DNA from: Desulfovibrio sp. 86 | GTDB lineage: Bacteria; Desulfobacterota; Desulfovibrionia; Desulfovibrionales; Desulfovibrionaceae | DNA length: 64,000 bases | Assembly (NCBI RefSeq): GCF_902702915.1 | Contig: NZ_LR738849.1 | Location: 1,736,001-1,800,000 of the forward strand | Reading direction: 5' to 3' | Shown: in pieces, positions 9,603 to 18,091 of the stretch | Layout: every line of letters begins with the position of its first letter | How positions within the stretch are numbered: position 1 is the stretch's first letter | Made by a program: the position numbers and the translations under genes | The notes under the pieces: generated by a model | The model's input: only the letters and a program-made list of their open reading frames with translations | Told to the model about the DNA's origin: nothing | Databases searched by the model: none

Positions 9603-10190
9603 ATGAAACCTGTGCGCAACGTATTATTCCTTGTTTTGCTGGCTTTTCTGGCTACAGCCTGCGGACCCGCCAACAGCGTGCGTCTGCTGCCGCCGCCCTT
9701 TCAGGAAGGCGCGGTACTGCCTGGCCCCAAGGCTCCCAGAGTGACGGTGGTGGCCTTTGAAGACAAAAGGCAGGATATGACTGTCATCGGCTCCCGCCGT
9801 GACAATACCGCCTTTGTCACCAATGACAGCGTTACCCAGTGGATAAGCAAGGCTCTTGCCGATGAACTGGCACGCAACGGTCTTCAGGTGTCCTATTCCG
9901 ACAGCGTGAGCCAGGCTCGCGCGGGCAACCCCGACTACCTGGTGACCGGCGACGTTGATCAGGTCTGGCTGCGCGAAAAATCCGCCACCGACCTTTCGAC
10001 GCAGATGCGCGTCAATTATTCCGTGGCCAACCGTCAGAGCCGCATCTACAAAGAAACGCTCAATGCCTCGCAGTCGCGCACGGTCATGCCCACGGGCAGC
10101 GCTGCGGATACAATCATGCTGGACACCCTGCGTGAACTCATCAAGCCCATGGCGCAAAAGATTGTCCAGGCTATTGAGGCCAAAAAGTAA
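9603..10190 (+). CDS. YajG-like lipoprotein
   Basis: 195 residues with a lipoprotein signal peptide: a positively charged start, hydrophobic core and lipobox LATAC with the acylated Cys at residue 20. The mature part (PRVTVVAFEDKRQDMTVIGS, WISKALADELARNGLQV, GDVDQVWLRE) resembles YajG-type outer-membrane-associated lipoproteins. Their function is poorly defined. Aspartate rarely follows this cysteine (CGPANS), so outer-membrane sorting is plausible. The downstream TPR-protein gene starts inside its last codons, so the two are probably translationally coupled. Confidence 0.7.
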   Translation: MKPVRNVLFLVLLAFLATACGPANSVRLLPPPFQEGAVLPGPKAPRVTVVAFEDKRQDMTVIGSRRDNTAFVTNDSVTQWISKALADELARNGLQVSYSDSVSQARAGNPDYLVTGDVDQVWLREKSATDLSTQMRVNYSVANRQSRIYKETLNASQSRTVMPTGSAADTIMLDTLRELIKPMAQKIVQAIEAKK

Positions 10191-12069
10191 GCTTCTGCGC
10201 GCTCTGCGTGCGGTGTTTTTTTGCGCGGCGCTGACAGCGGCCGTGATGGCATTTTGTGCCCTGCCGCCGACCCTCGTGGTCGGCGGTCTTGCGTTGGAGG
10301 CACGCGCCGCCGTGCCCCATACGGCATCGCCGTCCCCTGCGGCCAGCCAGACGGGAAGCCTGCCGGGAAACCAGGGGTCGGGCCAGCAAAAAAGCCAGAC
10401 GACCGCTCAGCCGAAAAGCCAGCAAGAAGCTCAGCGAGAGGCTCCGGCGGCCAGCCGGGAAGCCAGCCAACCAACAAGTCAGACGGGCGACCTGTTGCAT
10501 ACCCGCCCCAAAGCCCAGATGGACGGCCAGAAGATCCGGCAACCAACGGATGCGGATGCGTCCGCTTCGCCGCTTTCTGGCAGTGTCCCCGATCTCGCTG
10601 CAATGCCGGATGCCGACATCCCGCCGCTTGCGGACATTGAGCGCAGCGAATTTGCGCGGGCGCGGCTTCCCATGAGCAGCGGGGCGGCCCGCATTCTGGC
10701 TGAGGGCAATGCCCGGCAGACGGCCCTGGAGGCCGCCGCCGATGCGCTGCCCAACAGGCGCGACATCCGTATGGGCGCCGACAGCGCGGAAGAGCGGCTG
10801 GCGCTGGCCGCGCAACTTTACACGCCCGTGACACGGCACCACAAGAACGCGGACGGCGCGCCCGTGGTGACGGTTCTTTTGCGCCCCCGTTCCGAAGCCG
10901 CCGCCAGGATAACACGGTCGTTGCGCAGTTTTGACCTCATGCAGGTGCGTTCGGCCCTGTTGGGGGAAACAGCGGCGCTGCTGCGTCTTATGAATGCGCA
11001 CGACCCAGCATACGCGGGGGCCGCCCGCGTTCAGGCTGCGGGCACTGGCAAAGGCCCCGATGCGCCCCTTCGCGGAAGCGGCAACCTGGGCACTGCCTAC
11101 CGCGCGCCCGTGGGCATGCATGACGCCGCAGGCGCGGGCAGCGGCGTCGCGCGAGGTGGAGACGCCCACAAGAACGCGCTGGACGAAATTTTTTCCGGCA
11201 GCGCGGGAACGGGCGCAGGCTCGCAGCCCGCTTTGCCTGCGGCGTCAGACGAGGCGGCCTCCGCGCCGCACGCTCTGCCTGTGACATCGGACGAGACTGC
11301 ACCCTCGCTGCCCCCGCTGCCTTCTCTGGATGACGCCGTGTGGACGGAGCGGCACTGGGAGGCGGCGTCGGGCCGGTTGCAGGCGCTTTTGCGGGCGCAG
11401 GATATCATGGAGGCGGACGCGGAGGGCTGGCTTGTGCCTGACGGCGTGCTGCCCCGACTTGAGAGGGCGGCGGCCAGGCTGCCGCAAAGCCCCGCGTTAT
11501 GGCTTTTGCTGGCCGAGGCGCAGTTGCGGCGCGGGCTGCCCCTGCAAAGTGTGGCTTCGTGCGACGCGGCCCTGGCTCTTGCGCCGGGGCTCAACCGGGC
11601 GCGCTACATCCGCGCTCTGGGGCACTGGCGTTTGCAGCAACTTGCCCTTGCCGAGGATGACCTGACGTCTTCTCTGGACGCGCGGCACGGCCTCGCGCCG
11701 CAGGGTGAGGACCGGGCGCGCCGTTTGCGGGCACGGGGCGCGGTGCGCATGCAGCGGCGCGACCTGACGGGCATGTGCGAGGATTTTGGCGCTGCCTGCG
11801 CCCTTGGCGAGTGCGAAGGGCTGATTCTGTCCAGGGCGCGGGGGTATTGCCTGCCTGCCGCTCCCGCCGGGACCGGGGTTGGCGCGGAACCCCGGCAGCA
11901 CGACGAGCCTTCGACGCCGGAGAGGGAAAATACGGGCCAGCGTGGAGCGGGGAATTCGCCTGCAACGCCGTTGGGGGCACTTGGGTCGCCTGGGCCGGAC
12001 GGGCCGCAGGGGCCGGACATGCCGGATATGCCGGGTATGCCGGATGGGGGAGGCGGCGCGAGGCCATGA
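10174..12069 (+). CDS. Secreted TPR-like protein with low-complexity linkers
   Basis: About 631 residues if translation starts at TTG 10174, overlapping the lipoprotein gene by 17 bp. This start gives a credible signal peptide (RPKSKLLRALRAVFF followed by a hydrophobic run ending ALEARAAV). GTG 10213 is the alternative. No ATG starts fit the signal peptide. Residues about 45-130 are Gln/Ser/Pro-rich. The region around 430-560 has TPR-like helices (ALWLLLAEAQLRRGLPLQSV, ALALAPGLNRARYIRAL, LALAEDDLTSSLDAR). The C-terminus is a short collagen-like run of G-x-P/D-M-P repeats. I do not recognise a specific family; an envelope scaffold role is only a guess. Confidence 0.6.
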   Translation: MRPKSKLLRALRAVFFCAALTAAVMAFCALPPTLVVGGLALEARAAVPHTASPSPAASQTGSLPGNQGSGQQKSQTTAQPKSQQEAQREAPAASREASQPTSQTGDLLHTRPKAQMDGQKIRQPTDADASASPLSGSVPDLAAMPDADIPPLADIERSEFARARLPMSSGAARILAEGNARQTALEAAADALPNRRDIRMGADSAEERLALAAQLYTPVTRHHKNADGAPVVTVLLRPRSEAAARITRSLRSFDLMQVRSALLGETAALLRLMNAHDPAYAGAARVQAAGTGKGPDAPLRGSGNLGTAYRAPVGMHDAAGAGSGVARGGDAHKNALDEIFSGSAGTGAGSQPALPAASDEAASAPHALPVTSDETAPSLPPLPSLDDAVWTERHWEAASGRLQALLRAQDIMEADAEGWLVPDGVLPRLERAAARLPQSPALWLLLAEAQLRRGLPLQSVASCDAALALAPGLNRARYIRALGHWRLQQLALAEDDLTSSLDARHGLAPQGEDRARRLRARGAVRMQRRDLTGMCEDFGAACALGECEGLILSRARGYCLPAAPAGTGVGAEPRQHDEPSTPERENTGQRGAGNSPATPLGALGSPGPDGPQGPDMPDMPGMPDGGGGARP

Positions 12070-12410
12070 GCAGGGAGCCTTTACTCAAGGTGTACGGGCA
12101 CGTGTTCCCGGTGACTGACGCATTTTACGAAGACCTGGCGCGGGCCTGTGCCGGCGCCCTGCCTGATGCGGACGATATTCCCGTTCTGGAAAGGGACGGG
12201 GATATGGCGCGCATTTCTTTCGAGGGCGTGTACTTTCCCGTGGACGAAGTGCTGGAAGCTCTGGCCCGCCATCTTGGGCCGGAGCACAAGGGTAAGCTGG
12301 ACGTGCTTGATATGGAAGGCTGGCGGCTGACGCGCCATGTGCTGGCGGAGGGAAGCATCCACAGCAGCAGCGCGCCGCTGAACAATGTTCTGGACTATTC
12401 CGGCCATTGA
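12066..12410 (+). CDS. Conserved hypothetical protein, 114 residues
   Basis: The start ATG overlaps the previous stop (ATGA), the normal sign of coupling, with GGGGGAGG upstream. The protein begins MSREPLLKVYGHVFPVTDAF and is acidic, with no signal peptide, membrane segment or known motif. An FEGVYFPVDEVLEALARHL segment suggests a small alpha/beta fold. It is the third gene of the lipoprotein-TPR operon and I do not recognise it. The following 70 bp to tlyA contain a shortened G-rich hairpin (about 12431-12470) that may terminate both converging genes. Confidence 0.6.
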   Translation: MSREPLLKVYGHVFPVTDAFYEDLARACAGALPDADDIPVLERDGDMARISFEGVYFPVDEVLEALARHLGPEHKGKLDVLDMEGWRLTRHVLAEGSIHSSSAPLNNVLDYSGH

Positions 12411-12480
12411 GGCCGTTTTTCTGTAAAAGTTTTGGAGGTAGGGGGCCCTCCCCCACAAAGCATTCCAACGCGCGGACGCA

Positions 12481-13263
12481 CTACGCCGGGCTCTCGGCTG
12501 GCGTGTTGCGTTCAAAGAGCGCCATATATTCCTGATTGCCCTTGGGCCCCTTGATGGCGGCGGGCAGCACGCCACGGCAGCGCAGGTTGAGGTTGGCCTC
12601 GCTGAAGGCCAGAATTTTTTTGACCGCCCGTTGCCGGGCTTCTTCGTCCCGCACCACGCCCTTGACGGTTTCGCCAGGGCCAAGTTCGAACTGCGGCTTG
12701 ATAAGGGTGGCCACCAACCCGCCGGGTTTGAGCCAGGTCATGCAGGCGGGCAGCACCAGGGTGAGCGATATGAAGGAAACGTCCGCCACCACCATGTCCA
12801 CCTGTTCGGGGATGAGGTCGGCCTCGGCGTGGCGCAGGTTGACGCCTTCAAGGTTGATGACGCGGGGATCGCTGCGCAGTTTTTCGTGCAGCTGGTTGCG
12901 GCCCACGTCCACAGCGTATACGCGGGCGGCCCCACGTTGCAGCAGGCAGTCGGTGAAGCCCCCGGTGGAGGCCCCGGCGTCCAGGCAGACGAAGCCCGTC
13001 ACGTCCAGCTTGAACTGGTCAAGGATGGTGATCAGCTTGTAGGCTCCACGGCTGACGTAGGGTTCCGGTTCCAGCAGGGCAAAGGCCGTGTCCGAGGGAT
13101 AGGGATGCCCCGGCTTGGGCACAAGCTGTGGCGGAGCGCCGGGAATGTTCAGCGCGAGCACGACCTTGCCAGCCATGATAAGACGGCGGGCCTGCTCGCG
13201 GCTGGTTGCCAGCCCCTGTTCAAAAACAAGCTGGTCTGCGCGTTGACGTGGGTTTTTTGCCAT
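12481..13263 (-). CDS. tlyA: TlyA-family rRNA methyltransferase / hemolysin-like protein
   Basis: 260 residues from ATG 13263; the frame stays open further upstream but without recognisable sequence. An S4 RNA-binding domain occupies residues 4-65 (RADQLVFEQGLATSREQARRLIMAG). An FtsJ-type methyltransferase domain follows: YVSRGAYKL near 90, then VCLDAGASTGGFTDCLLQ (SAM motif I), VYAVDVG, MVVADVSFISL and LIKPQFELG. TlyA proteins 2'-O-methylate cytidines in 16S/23S rRNA. No convincing ribosome site precedes this start. The upstream 13264-13617 is a low-complexity CTGGCCTGG-type region and holds no gene. Confidence 0.9.
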   Translation of the reverse strand: MAKNPRQRADQLVFEQGLATSREQARRLIMAGKVVLALNIPGAPPQLVPKPGHPYPSDTAFALLEPEPYVSRGAYKLITILDQFKLDVTGFVCLDAGASTGGFTDCLLQRGAARVYAVDVGRNQLHEKLRSDPRVINLEGVNLRHAEADLIPEQVDMVVADVSFISLTLVLPACMTWLKPGGLVATLIKPQFELGPGETVKGVVRDEEARQRAVKKILAFSEANLNLRCRGVLPAAIKGPKGNQEYMALFERNTPAESPA

Positions 13264-13617
13264 GCGGGCTATATACAGGCGAAGGGCCGCGCTGGCAATG
13301 CGGCGGCCCGGCTCTGGCCTGGCTCTGGCCTGCCCAGAATGGCCAGCGCGGTCGCCATGACCAGCCCCGGTCTGTTTGGCTCGGATATGTTTTGCCCCAG
13401 GTCTGGCCTGATCTGGCCCGATTTGGTCTGGCTGGCGTGCCCGTCCGACCTTTCTCACCCTTCCGGCATGTTCCTGCCCGTCTTGCCTCTTGCCAAATGC
13501 TGAAAGAAGCGCTATATGATTTGCCCTTGTGCGATATACTTTCGCGCCAAGGGAAAAACGCGCGGGCGTCTGGCAAGGATTTTGCCGGATTATGCCGCGT
13601 TCCATGAGGTAGCTGCC

Positions 13618-13830
13618 ATGAAAAAAGATATTCATCCCAAAGTGTTCAATGCCACCATCACCTGCGCTTGCGGCAACGAAGAAAGCGTGCTCTCCACCAA
13701 GGGCGAACATGTGAACGTGGAAGTGTGCTCCGCTTGCCATCCCTTTTACACCGGCAAGCAGCGCTTCCTTGACACGGCTGGCCGTATTGACCGCTTCCGT
13801 AAAAAGTACGCCAAGTTTGATTCCAAATAG
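13618..13830 (+). CDS. rpmE: 50S ribosomal protein L31 (zinc-binding form)
   Basis: 70 residues, starting [20 protein letters not shown], the classical L31 N-terminus. CACG and [14 protein letters not shown] supply the Cys residues of the zinc-binding (C+) form. A GAGGT site lies 6 nt before the ATG; the longer upstream frame is discarded. It is followed by the DUF1385 gene and prfA, an arrangement commonly found around rpmE. Confidence 0.97.
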   Translation: MKKDIHPKVFNATITCACGNEESVLSTKGEHVNVEVCSACHPFYTGKQRFLDTAGRIDRFRKKYAKFDSK

Positions 13831-13846
13831 TCGCGGGCGGCAGGAT

Positions 13847-14887
13847 ATGCCGCACAAGGATGACGCACGGCAGGGAGCGCCAGCCAGGGCTGCCGGGAAA
13901 ATGTCCCGGATGGTCATGACGGCGCTTTATGCTTTGACCTCCGCCTGCCCCACGGTGGGCGGTCAGGCCGTTATGGAAGGCGTCATGATGCGCAATGGCG
14001 ATGCCTACGGTCTTGCCGTACGCCAGGCTGACGGGGCCATTGTCGCCCGCCGTCTGCCCTGGTTTTCGCTGTTGCGTCATCCCTGGCTGAAAAAGCCCTT
14101 CATGCGCGGGTTCCCCGTGCTGCTGGAAACGCTCGTCAACGGCATCAGGGCGCTGAACCGCTCGGTTGAGGTCGTGGCTCAAGGGCAGGAAGAAGAAATC
14201 ACCGGCTGGCACCTGGTTGCGACCATGGCGGCAGCCCTGCTCATGGCCATTGGCCTTTTTGTGGTCGTGCCGCACCTGCTGTCGCTGGGCATGCTCTGGC
14301 TGAACCTGGGCGGTGATGTGGAAGGGCTGACCTTTCACCTCTGGGACGGCTTTTTCAAGTGCTGCATCTTTATGGGTTACATAAAGATAATCTCGTACGT
14401 GCCCGACATCAGACGCGTTTTTCAGTATCACGGGGCAGAGCACAAGACCATCCACGCCTTTGAATCCGGTGAGGAAGTCAACGCGGCCAACGCCGCGCGC
14501 ATGAGCCGTCTGCACCCCCGTTGCGGCACCACGTTTTTGCTCTTTGTCATCTGCATATCCATTATTCTGCATGCGGTACTGGTGCCCATGCTGCTGGCCC
14601 TGTACACGCCGCAGAGCGCCGTGGCCAAGCACGCCCTGACCCTGTTTTTCAAGCTGCTGCTGATGGTGCCCATCAGCGCGCTGGCATACGAGCTTATCCG
14701 CTATGCGGCGCGCCTGCCCGAAGGGCCGCTTGCCAGAGTGCTGCAAGCGCCGGGCCTGTCGCTGCAAAAGCTGACCACCTACGAGCCGGACGAAAGCCAG
14801 CTTGAAGTGGCGGTAGTGGCCCTGGCCGAAGCGCTGGGGCCCGAAGCCGGGGAGCGGGTGCGCACGGTGCCCTATACCGCGCAGTAA
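13847..14887 (+). CDS. DUF1385 membrane protein
   Basis: 346 residues. The DUF1385 hallmark CPTVGGQAVMEGVMMRNGD lies at about residues 39-57, and FQYHGAEHKTIHAFE plus NARMSRLHPRCGTTFLL-type sequence in the second half. At least four hydrophobic segments (LVATMAAALLMAIGLFVVV, HLWDGFFKCCIFMGYIKII, FVICISIILHAVLVPMLLAL, LLLMVPISALAYELI) indicate an integral inner-membrane protein. Its molecular role is unknown. It sits between rpmE and prfA, as is usual for this family. The start at 13847 has CAGGA 4 nt upstream; later in-frame ATGs (13901, 13916) are possible. Confidence 0.85.
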   Translation: MPHKDDARQGAPARAAGKMSRMVMTALYALTSACPTVGGQAVMEGVMMRNGDAYGLAVRQADGAIVARRLPWFSLLRHPWLKKPFMRGFPVLLETLVNGIRALNRSVEVVAQGQEEEITGWHLVATMAAALLMAIGLFVVVPHLLSLGMLWLNLGGDVEGLTFHLWDGFFKCCIFMGYIKIISYVPDIRRVFQYHGAEHKTIHAFESGEEVNAANAARMSRLHPRCGTTFLLFVICISIILHAVLVPMLLALYTPQSAVAKHALTLFFKLLLMVPISALAYELIRYAARLPEGPLARVLQAPGLSLQKLTTYEPDESQLEVAVVALAEALGPEAGERVRTVPYTAQ

Positions 14888-14962
14888 CGCCCCTGGCTCC
14901 TGAACGGCGGCATGCCCGCCGTCCGCTGTTTCCGTTTTTGTCCACTGCCAGCCGGAGACCCT

Positions 14963-16033
14963 ATGTTCGCCAAATTAGAAGGCCTGGAAAAAAAATATCT
15001 GGAGCTTGAGGAGGCCCTCGCCCAGCCCGATGTTTTTAACGACCAGGATCATTACCGCAAGCTGACCAAGGCCCACGCCGACCTGCGCGACGTGGTGGGC
15101 CTTTTTCGCCGTTACCGCACCGTGAGTGAAGAACTGGCCGAAGGCAAGCAGCTGCTGCATGACGCCGACCCGGAAATGCGCGCCATGGCCCAGGAAGAAG
15201 TGCAGAAGGCAGAGCAGAAACTGCCGGAACTGGAGCACGAACTCAAGGTCATGCTGCTGCCCTCCGACCCCCTTGATGAAAAAAATACCATCCTTGAAAT
15301 CCGCGCCGGCACGGGCGGCGAAGAAGCGGCCCTTTTTGCCGCCGACCTCTTCCGCATGTATACGCGCTACGCCGAACTCAAGGGCTGGAAGGTGGAACTC
15401 ATGAGCGAGTCCCCTTCCGAATCCGGGGGCTACAAGGAAATCATCTGCCTTATCGCCGGCGACCGCGTTTACAGCCATCTCAAGTATGAAGCGGGAACCC
15501 ACCGCGTGCAGCGCGTGCCCGCCACCGAAGCGCAGGGGCGCATCCACACTTCCGCCGCCACCGTGGCCGTCATGCCCGAAGCCGAGGAAGTGGACGTTGA
15601 AATCCGCCCCGATGATCTGCGCATCGACATTTACCGCGCCTCTGGCGCGGGCGGCCAGCACGTCAACAAGACGGAATCGGCCGTGCGCATTACGCACATT
15701 CCCACCAATACCGTGGTCACCTGCCAGGACGAGCGCTCGCAGCACAAGAACAAGGCCCGCGCCATGAAGGTTCTCGCGTCGCGCATTCTGGCGGCCGAGC
15801 GCGAGCGCCAGAGTTCGGAACTGTCCGCAGACCGCAAGGCGCAGGTCGGCTCCGGCGACCGGTCGGAACGCATCCGTACCTACAATTTCCCGCAGGGCCG
15901 CTGCACCGACCACCGCATCAACCTGACCCTGTACTCTCTGGACAGGATTATGGAAGGCGAAATCCAGTCCCTGGTGGAAGCGCTGGGCACCGCAGCCCAG
16001 GCCGAGGCGCTCAGGGCCCAGGCTACTGATTAG
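14963..16033 (+). CDS. prfA: Peptide chain release factor 1
   Basis: 356 residues from ATG 14963 (CCGGAGACCCT ribosome site). It recognises UAA/UAG: the PxT anticodon-like tripeptide is PAT at residues 186-188. The catalytic GGQ (230-232) lies in [17 protein letters not shown]. The N-terminal coiled-coil domain, [14 protein letters not shown] and the C-terminal [16 protein letters not shown] are all normal. UGA is left to RF2, relevant because this genome reads some UGA as selenocysteine. prmC, the usual downstream partner that methylates the GGQ glutamine, does not follow; a terminator does. Confidence 0.97.
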   Translation: MFAKLEGLEKKYLELEEALAQPDVFNDQDHYRKLTKAHADLRDVVGLFRRYRTVSEELAEGKQLLHDADPEMRAMAQEEVQKAEQKLPELEHELKVMLLPSDPLDEKNTILEIRAGTGGEEAALFAADLFRMYTRYAELKGWKVELMSESPSESGGYKEIICLIAGDRVYSHLKYEAGTHRVQRVPATEAQGRIHTSAATVAVMPEAEEVDVEIRPDDLRIDIYRASGAGGQHVNKTESAVRITHIPTNTVVTCQDERSQHKNKARAMKVLASRILAAERERQSSELSADRKAQVGSGDRSERIRTYNFPQGRCTDHRINLTLYSLDRIMEGEIQSLVEALGTAAQAEALRAQATD

Positions 16034-16051
16034 GGCCGTGTTGCCGTAAAA

Positions 16052-16115
16052 TACTTTGTGGGGGAGGGACCCTTTTGCAAAAGGGTCCCCTCCCCCACGC
16101 CCCCACCCCCTAAAA
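16052..16115. terminator. G-rich hairpin downstream of prfA
   Basis: GGGGGAGGGACCC-TTTTGCAAAA-GGGTCCCCTCCCCC followed by CGCCCCCACCCCCTAAAACTC. It is the cleanest member of the hairpin family that also occurs at 6536-6600 and 23758-23812. Confidence 0.6.
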
Positions 16116-16193
16116 CTCTTATTGGGTATGAGCGCAGGTAACTTTTTCAGAGTTAAGGCGCGTTAAAATTTTCTGCGGAGAGTTCCGCACAAG

Positions 16194-16238
16194 CATAAAG
16201 CGCCCCCGCAGGCTGTCAGCCTGCGGGGGCGCTTTATG
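16194..16238. terminator. Strong bidirectional terminator
   Basis: CATAAAGCGCCCCCGCAGGC-TGTCA-GCCTGCGGGGGCGCTTTATG is a 20-bp perfect inverted repeat between convergent prfA and the next minus-strand gene, with A/T-rich flanks on both arms. Confidence 0.85.
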
Positions 16239-16291
16239 TCTGGCGGCGTGCCGCGCGTTGCCAGCAAGGCAGGCGCAGTGTCCAAAGCTGC

Positions 16292-16822
16292 TTACGGGTG
16301 GGCGAAAACCGATGCAGGACGCCCAAACGGCGCTGCCGCCTGAAGCGTGACGCTTTCGGTCTGCGTCCGACCCTGATGGCCGGAAGCAGCGCCCTGGCTC
16401 CGGGTCTGGGCGATCTGCGTCAGGTCTTGCCCCACGGCCCCGCAGGAGGAAAAGATGATGTTGTCCATCATCACGTCAGCCTCGGAAATGGTGTAGGGAC
16501 TGACGGAAAGCTCGTTGCCGGCAGAATCGTAAACAACAATGGCCCTGGGCGTGATGACGCTGAATCCGCCATTGTCCAGGCCCAGAATGCGCACATTGTG
16601 CGCATTCACAAGAATGCTCCGGCCATTGTCAAGAATGATGCTGATTTCATCGGGCAGGTCCACGGCGGAGGCGCGAACCGTCAGGATGTTTCCATTGGGC
16701 AGCACGGCGCGTGCAAGTTTGCGCGCGACGGGAAAACGTGCCGCCTGTGCGGCCAGGGCGGCATTTTTACAGGGCACGTCCGGTGCGGCGATTCCGGTTT
16801 TGCCAGCGGGCGCGTGTGGCAT
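16292..16822 (-). CDS. Hypothetical protein, 176 residues
   Basis: The start at 16822 is supported by GAGG 5 nt upstream (CACGAGGCCACCATG). The central part (LARAVLPNGNILTVRASAVDL, ISIILDNGRSILVNAHNVRIL, ITPRAIVVYDSAGNELSVSPY) looks like a repeated beta-strand domain, while the N- and C-terminal 40 residues are low complexity. There is no signal peptide, membrane segment or catalytic motif. I do not recognise the family. It stands alone between a strong terminator and a gene-free region. The upstream 16823-17233 contains nothing I can support as a gene. Confidence 0.55.
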   Translation of the reverse strand: MPHAPAGKTGIAAPDVPCKNAALAAQAARFPVARKLARAVLPNGNILTVRASAVDLPDEISIILDNGRSILVNAHNVRILGLDNGGFSVITPRAIVVYDSAGNELSVSPYTISEADVMMDNIIFSSCGAVGQDLTQIAQTRSQGAASGHQGRTQTESVTLQAAAPFGRPASVFAHP

Positions 16823-17233
16823 GGTGGCCTCGTGATTTGTATGCTGCCCGTCAGGGCATGTGACCAGTGCAGCGTGCCTGTGAGAATGCGTGTGTGCGTT
16901 CTCAGCCCGGCACGACCCTTACGACGAGGAACAACATCGTGTTCTCGTCTGGGTGGAAGCAAGATGTATTCCAGACAGATAGGGAAATTTGTGCCCACCG
17001 GGAGGGATGGGGGAGCGGCTGGGGGCAGGACGAGGAGGTTGGGAGGGGGAAGCTATGAGGCGGTAGAACAGTGGCGGCAGGAAGGCGCAGGGCAGAGCAG
17101 TGATCGGGCAGAAAAACTGCGCTGACGCCGACGTAGCGACCGTCTGCTCCCGCAGCTTCAGGGATGCGTTGCGGCGAAAAGCCTCGGAGCATTTACCACT
17201 TGAAGTGCTTCTCATTTCAAAGCTGATCTGCTC

Positions 17234-17383
17234 TAGACAGTGTCGCCACGAAATGAATTTTCTGTCATATCTAAAAGAACGAGCCTCTTATGCAGGAAGT
17301 GTGCTCTGCTGGTACTCGCCCGGAATAAAAGGCGAAATTCGACGCGGAAATGACTGGAAAGGTGCTCGTGACAAGGCTGTCTA
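17234..17383. repeat. GACARTGT-type mobile element, 146 bp
   Basis: The element at 17236-17381 begins GACAGTGTCGCCACGA and ends TCGTGACAAGGCTGTC, with TA on both sides. A second 146-bp copy, in opposite orientation and highly similar along its length, lies at 25158-25303, also between TAs. Its right end forms the TAG stop of rlpA. It abuts a probable degenerate GAGCA-type sequence ending at 17233. Confidence 0.75.
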
Positions 17384-18091
17384 ATCCCCGACCACAAAGG
17401 CGCCAGGATAAAGAATGGAGAAGACTTCAAGCTGCTTTTGCGCGCCGAAGGAGTCGGACCACGGCCCCACCTGCACGTTCCACATGCCGTTGCTGCCAAA
17501 GTGTACGCGGCTCTTGTGTCCCGACCTGGCCAGATCGTTGGTGAGCCTGTCGGCGTTGTCCTTGTTGGCAAAAGCCCCCACCTGCACAAAGTAGGCTCCG
17601 TCAATGTCGCCGTCGCTGCGCATCTGCGGGACGCCCCCAAGGCTCTGAATGCGCACGCGACCCGTGCCGGGGCCGATAATATTGAGCTGGGAAGCGGCGG
17701 CGCGCGAAAGGTCAATGACGCGGTCGCCCACAAAAGGCCCTCGGTCATTGATGCGCACAATAATGCTGCGGCCGTTGCTCATGTGGGTGACGCGCACCTT
17801 GGTGCCCAGGGGCAGCAGCTTGTGGGCCGCCGTCATGGCATACTGGTTGTAGCGCTCGCCGTTGGCCGTGGTTTTGCCGTGAAAGCCCGGTCCGTACCAC
17901 GAGGCTTCGCCCTCTTCGACAAATCCGTGGGCGGATTTGAGAGGGTAGTAGGTTTTGCCGCGAACCGTATAGGGTTTGGTGCCGGTGATGCCGCCCTTGC
18001 GCCAGGAGCCCCTGGAGCCGCACCCGGCCAGCAGCAGGGCGCAGAGCGCGAGTATAAGGCAGTTCCGCAAGGCGCGGAGGGCAGGGGTCAT
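17381..18091 (-). CDS. rlpA: RlpA-like septal ring lipoprotein with SPOR domain
   Basis: 236 residues. RlpA proteins bind and cleave denuded glycan strands at the division septum. The signal peptide ends in lipobox LLAGC (lipid-bearing Cys at 24). The double-psi beta-barrel domain follows (EGEASWYGPGFHGKTTANGE, TAAHKLLPLGTKVRVTH, VRINDRGPFV with the catalytic-site Asp/His pattern). A SPOR domain covers about 163-236 (AYFVQVGAFANKDNADRL). The start overlaps the upstream gene (ATGA), so it is the last gene of a three-gene operon. The TAG stop coincides with the end of a mobile element, so the original C-terminus may have been slightly different. Confidence 0.92.
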   Translation of the reverse strand: MTPALRALRNCLILALCALLLAGCGSRGSWRKGGITGTKPYTVRGKTYYPLKSAHGFVEEGEASWYGPGFHGKTTANGERYNQYAMTAAHKLLPLGTKVRVTHMSNGRSIIVRINDRGPFVGDRVIDLSRAAASQLNIIGPGTGRVRIQSLGGVPQMRSDGDIDGAYFVQVGAFANKDNADRLTNDLARSGHKSRVHFGSNGMWNVQVGPWSDSFGAQKQLEVFSILYPGAFVVGD

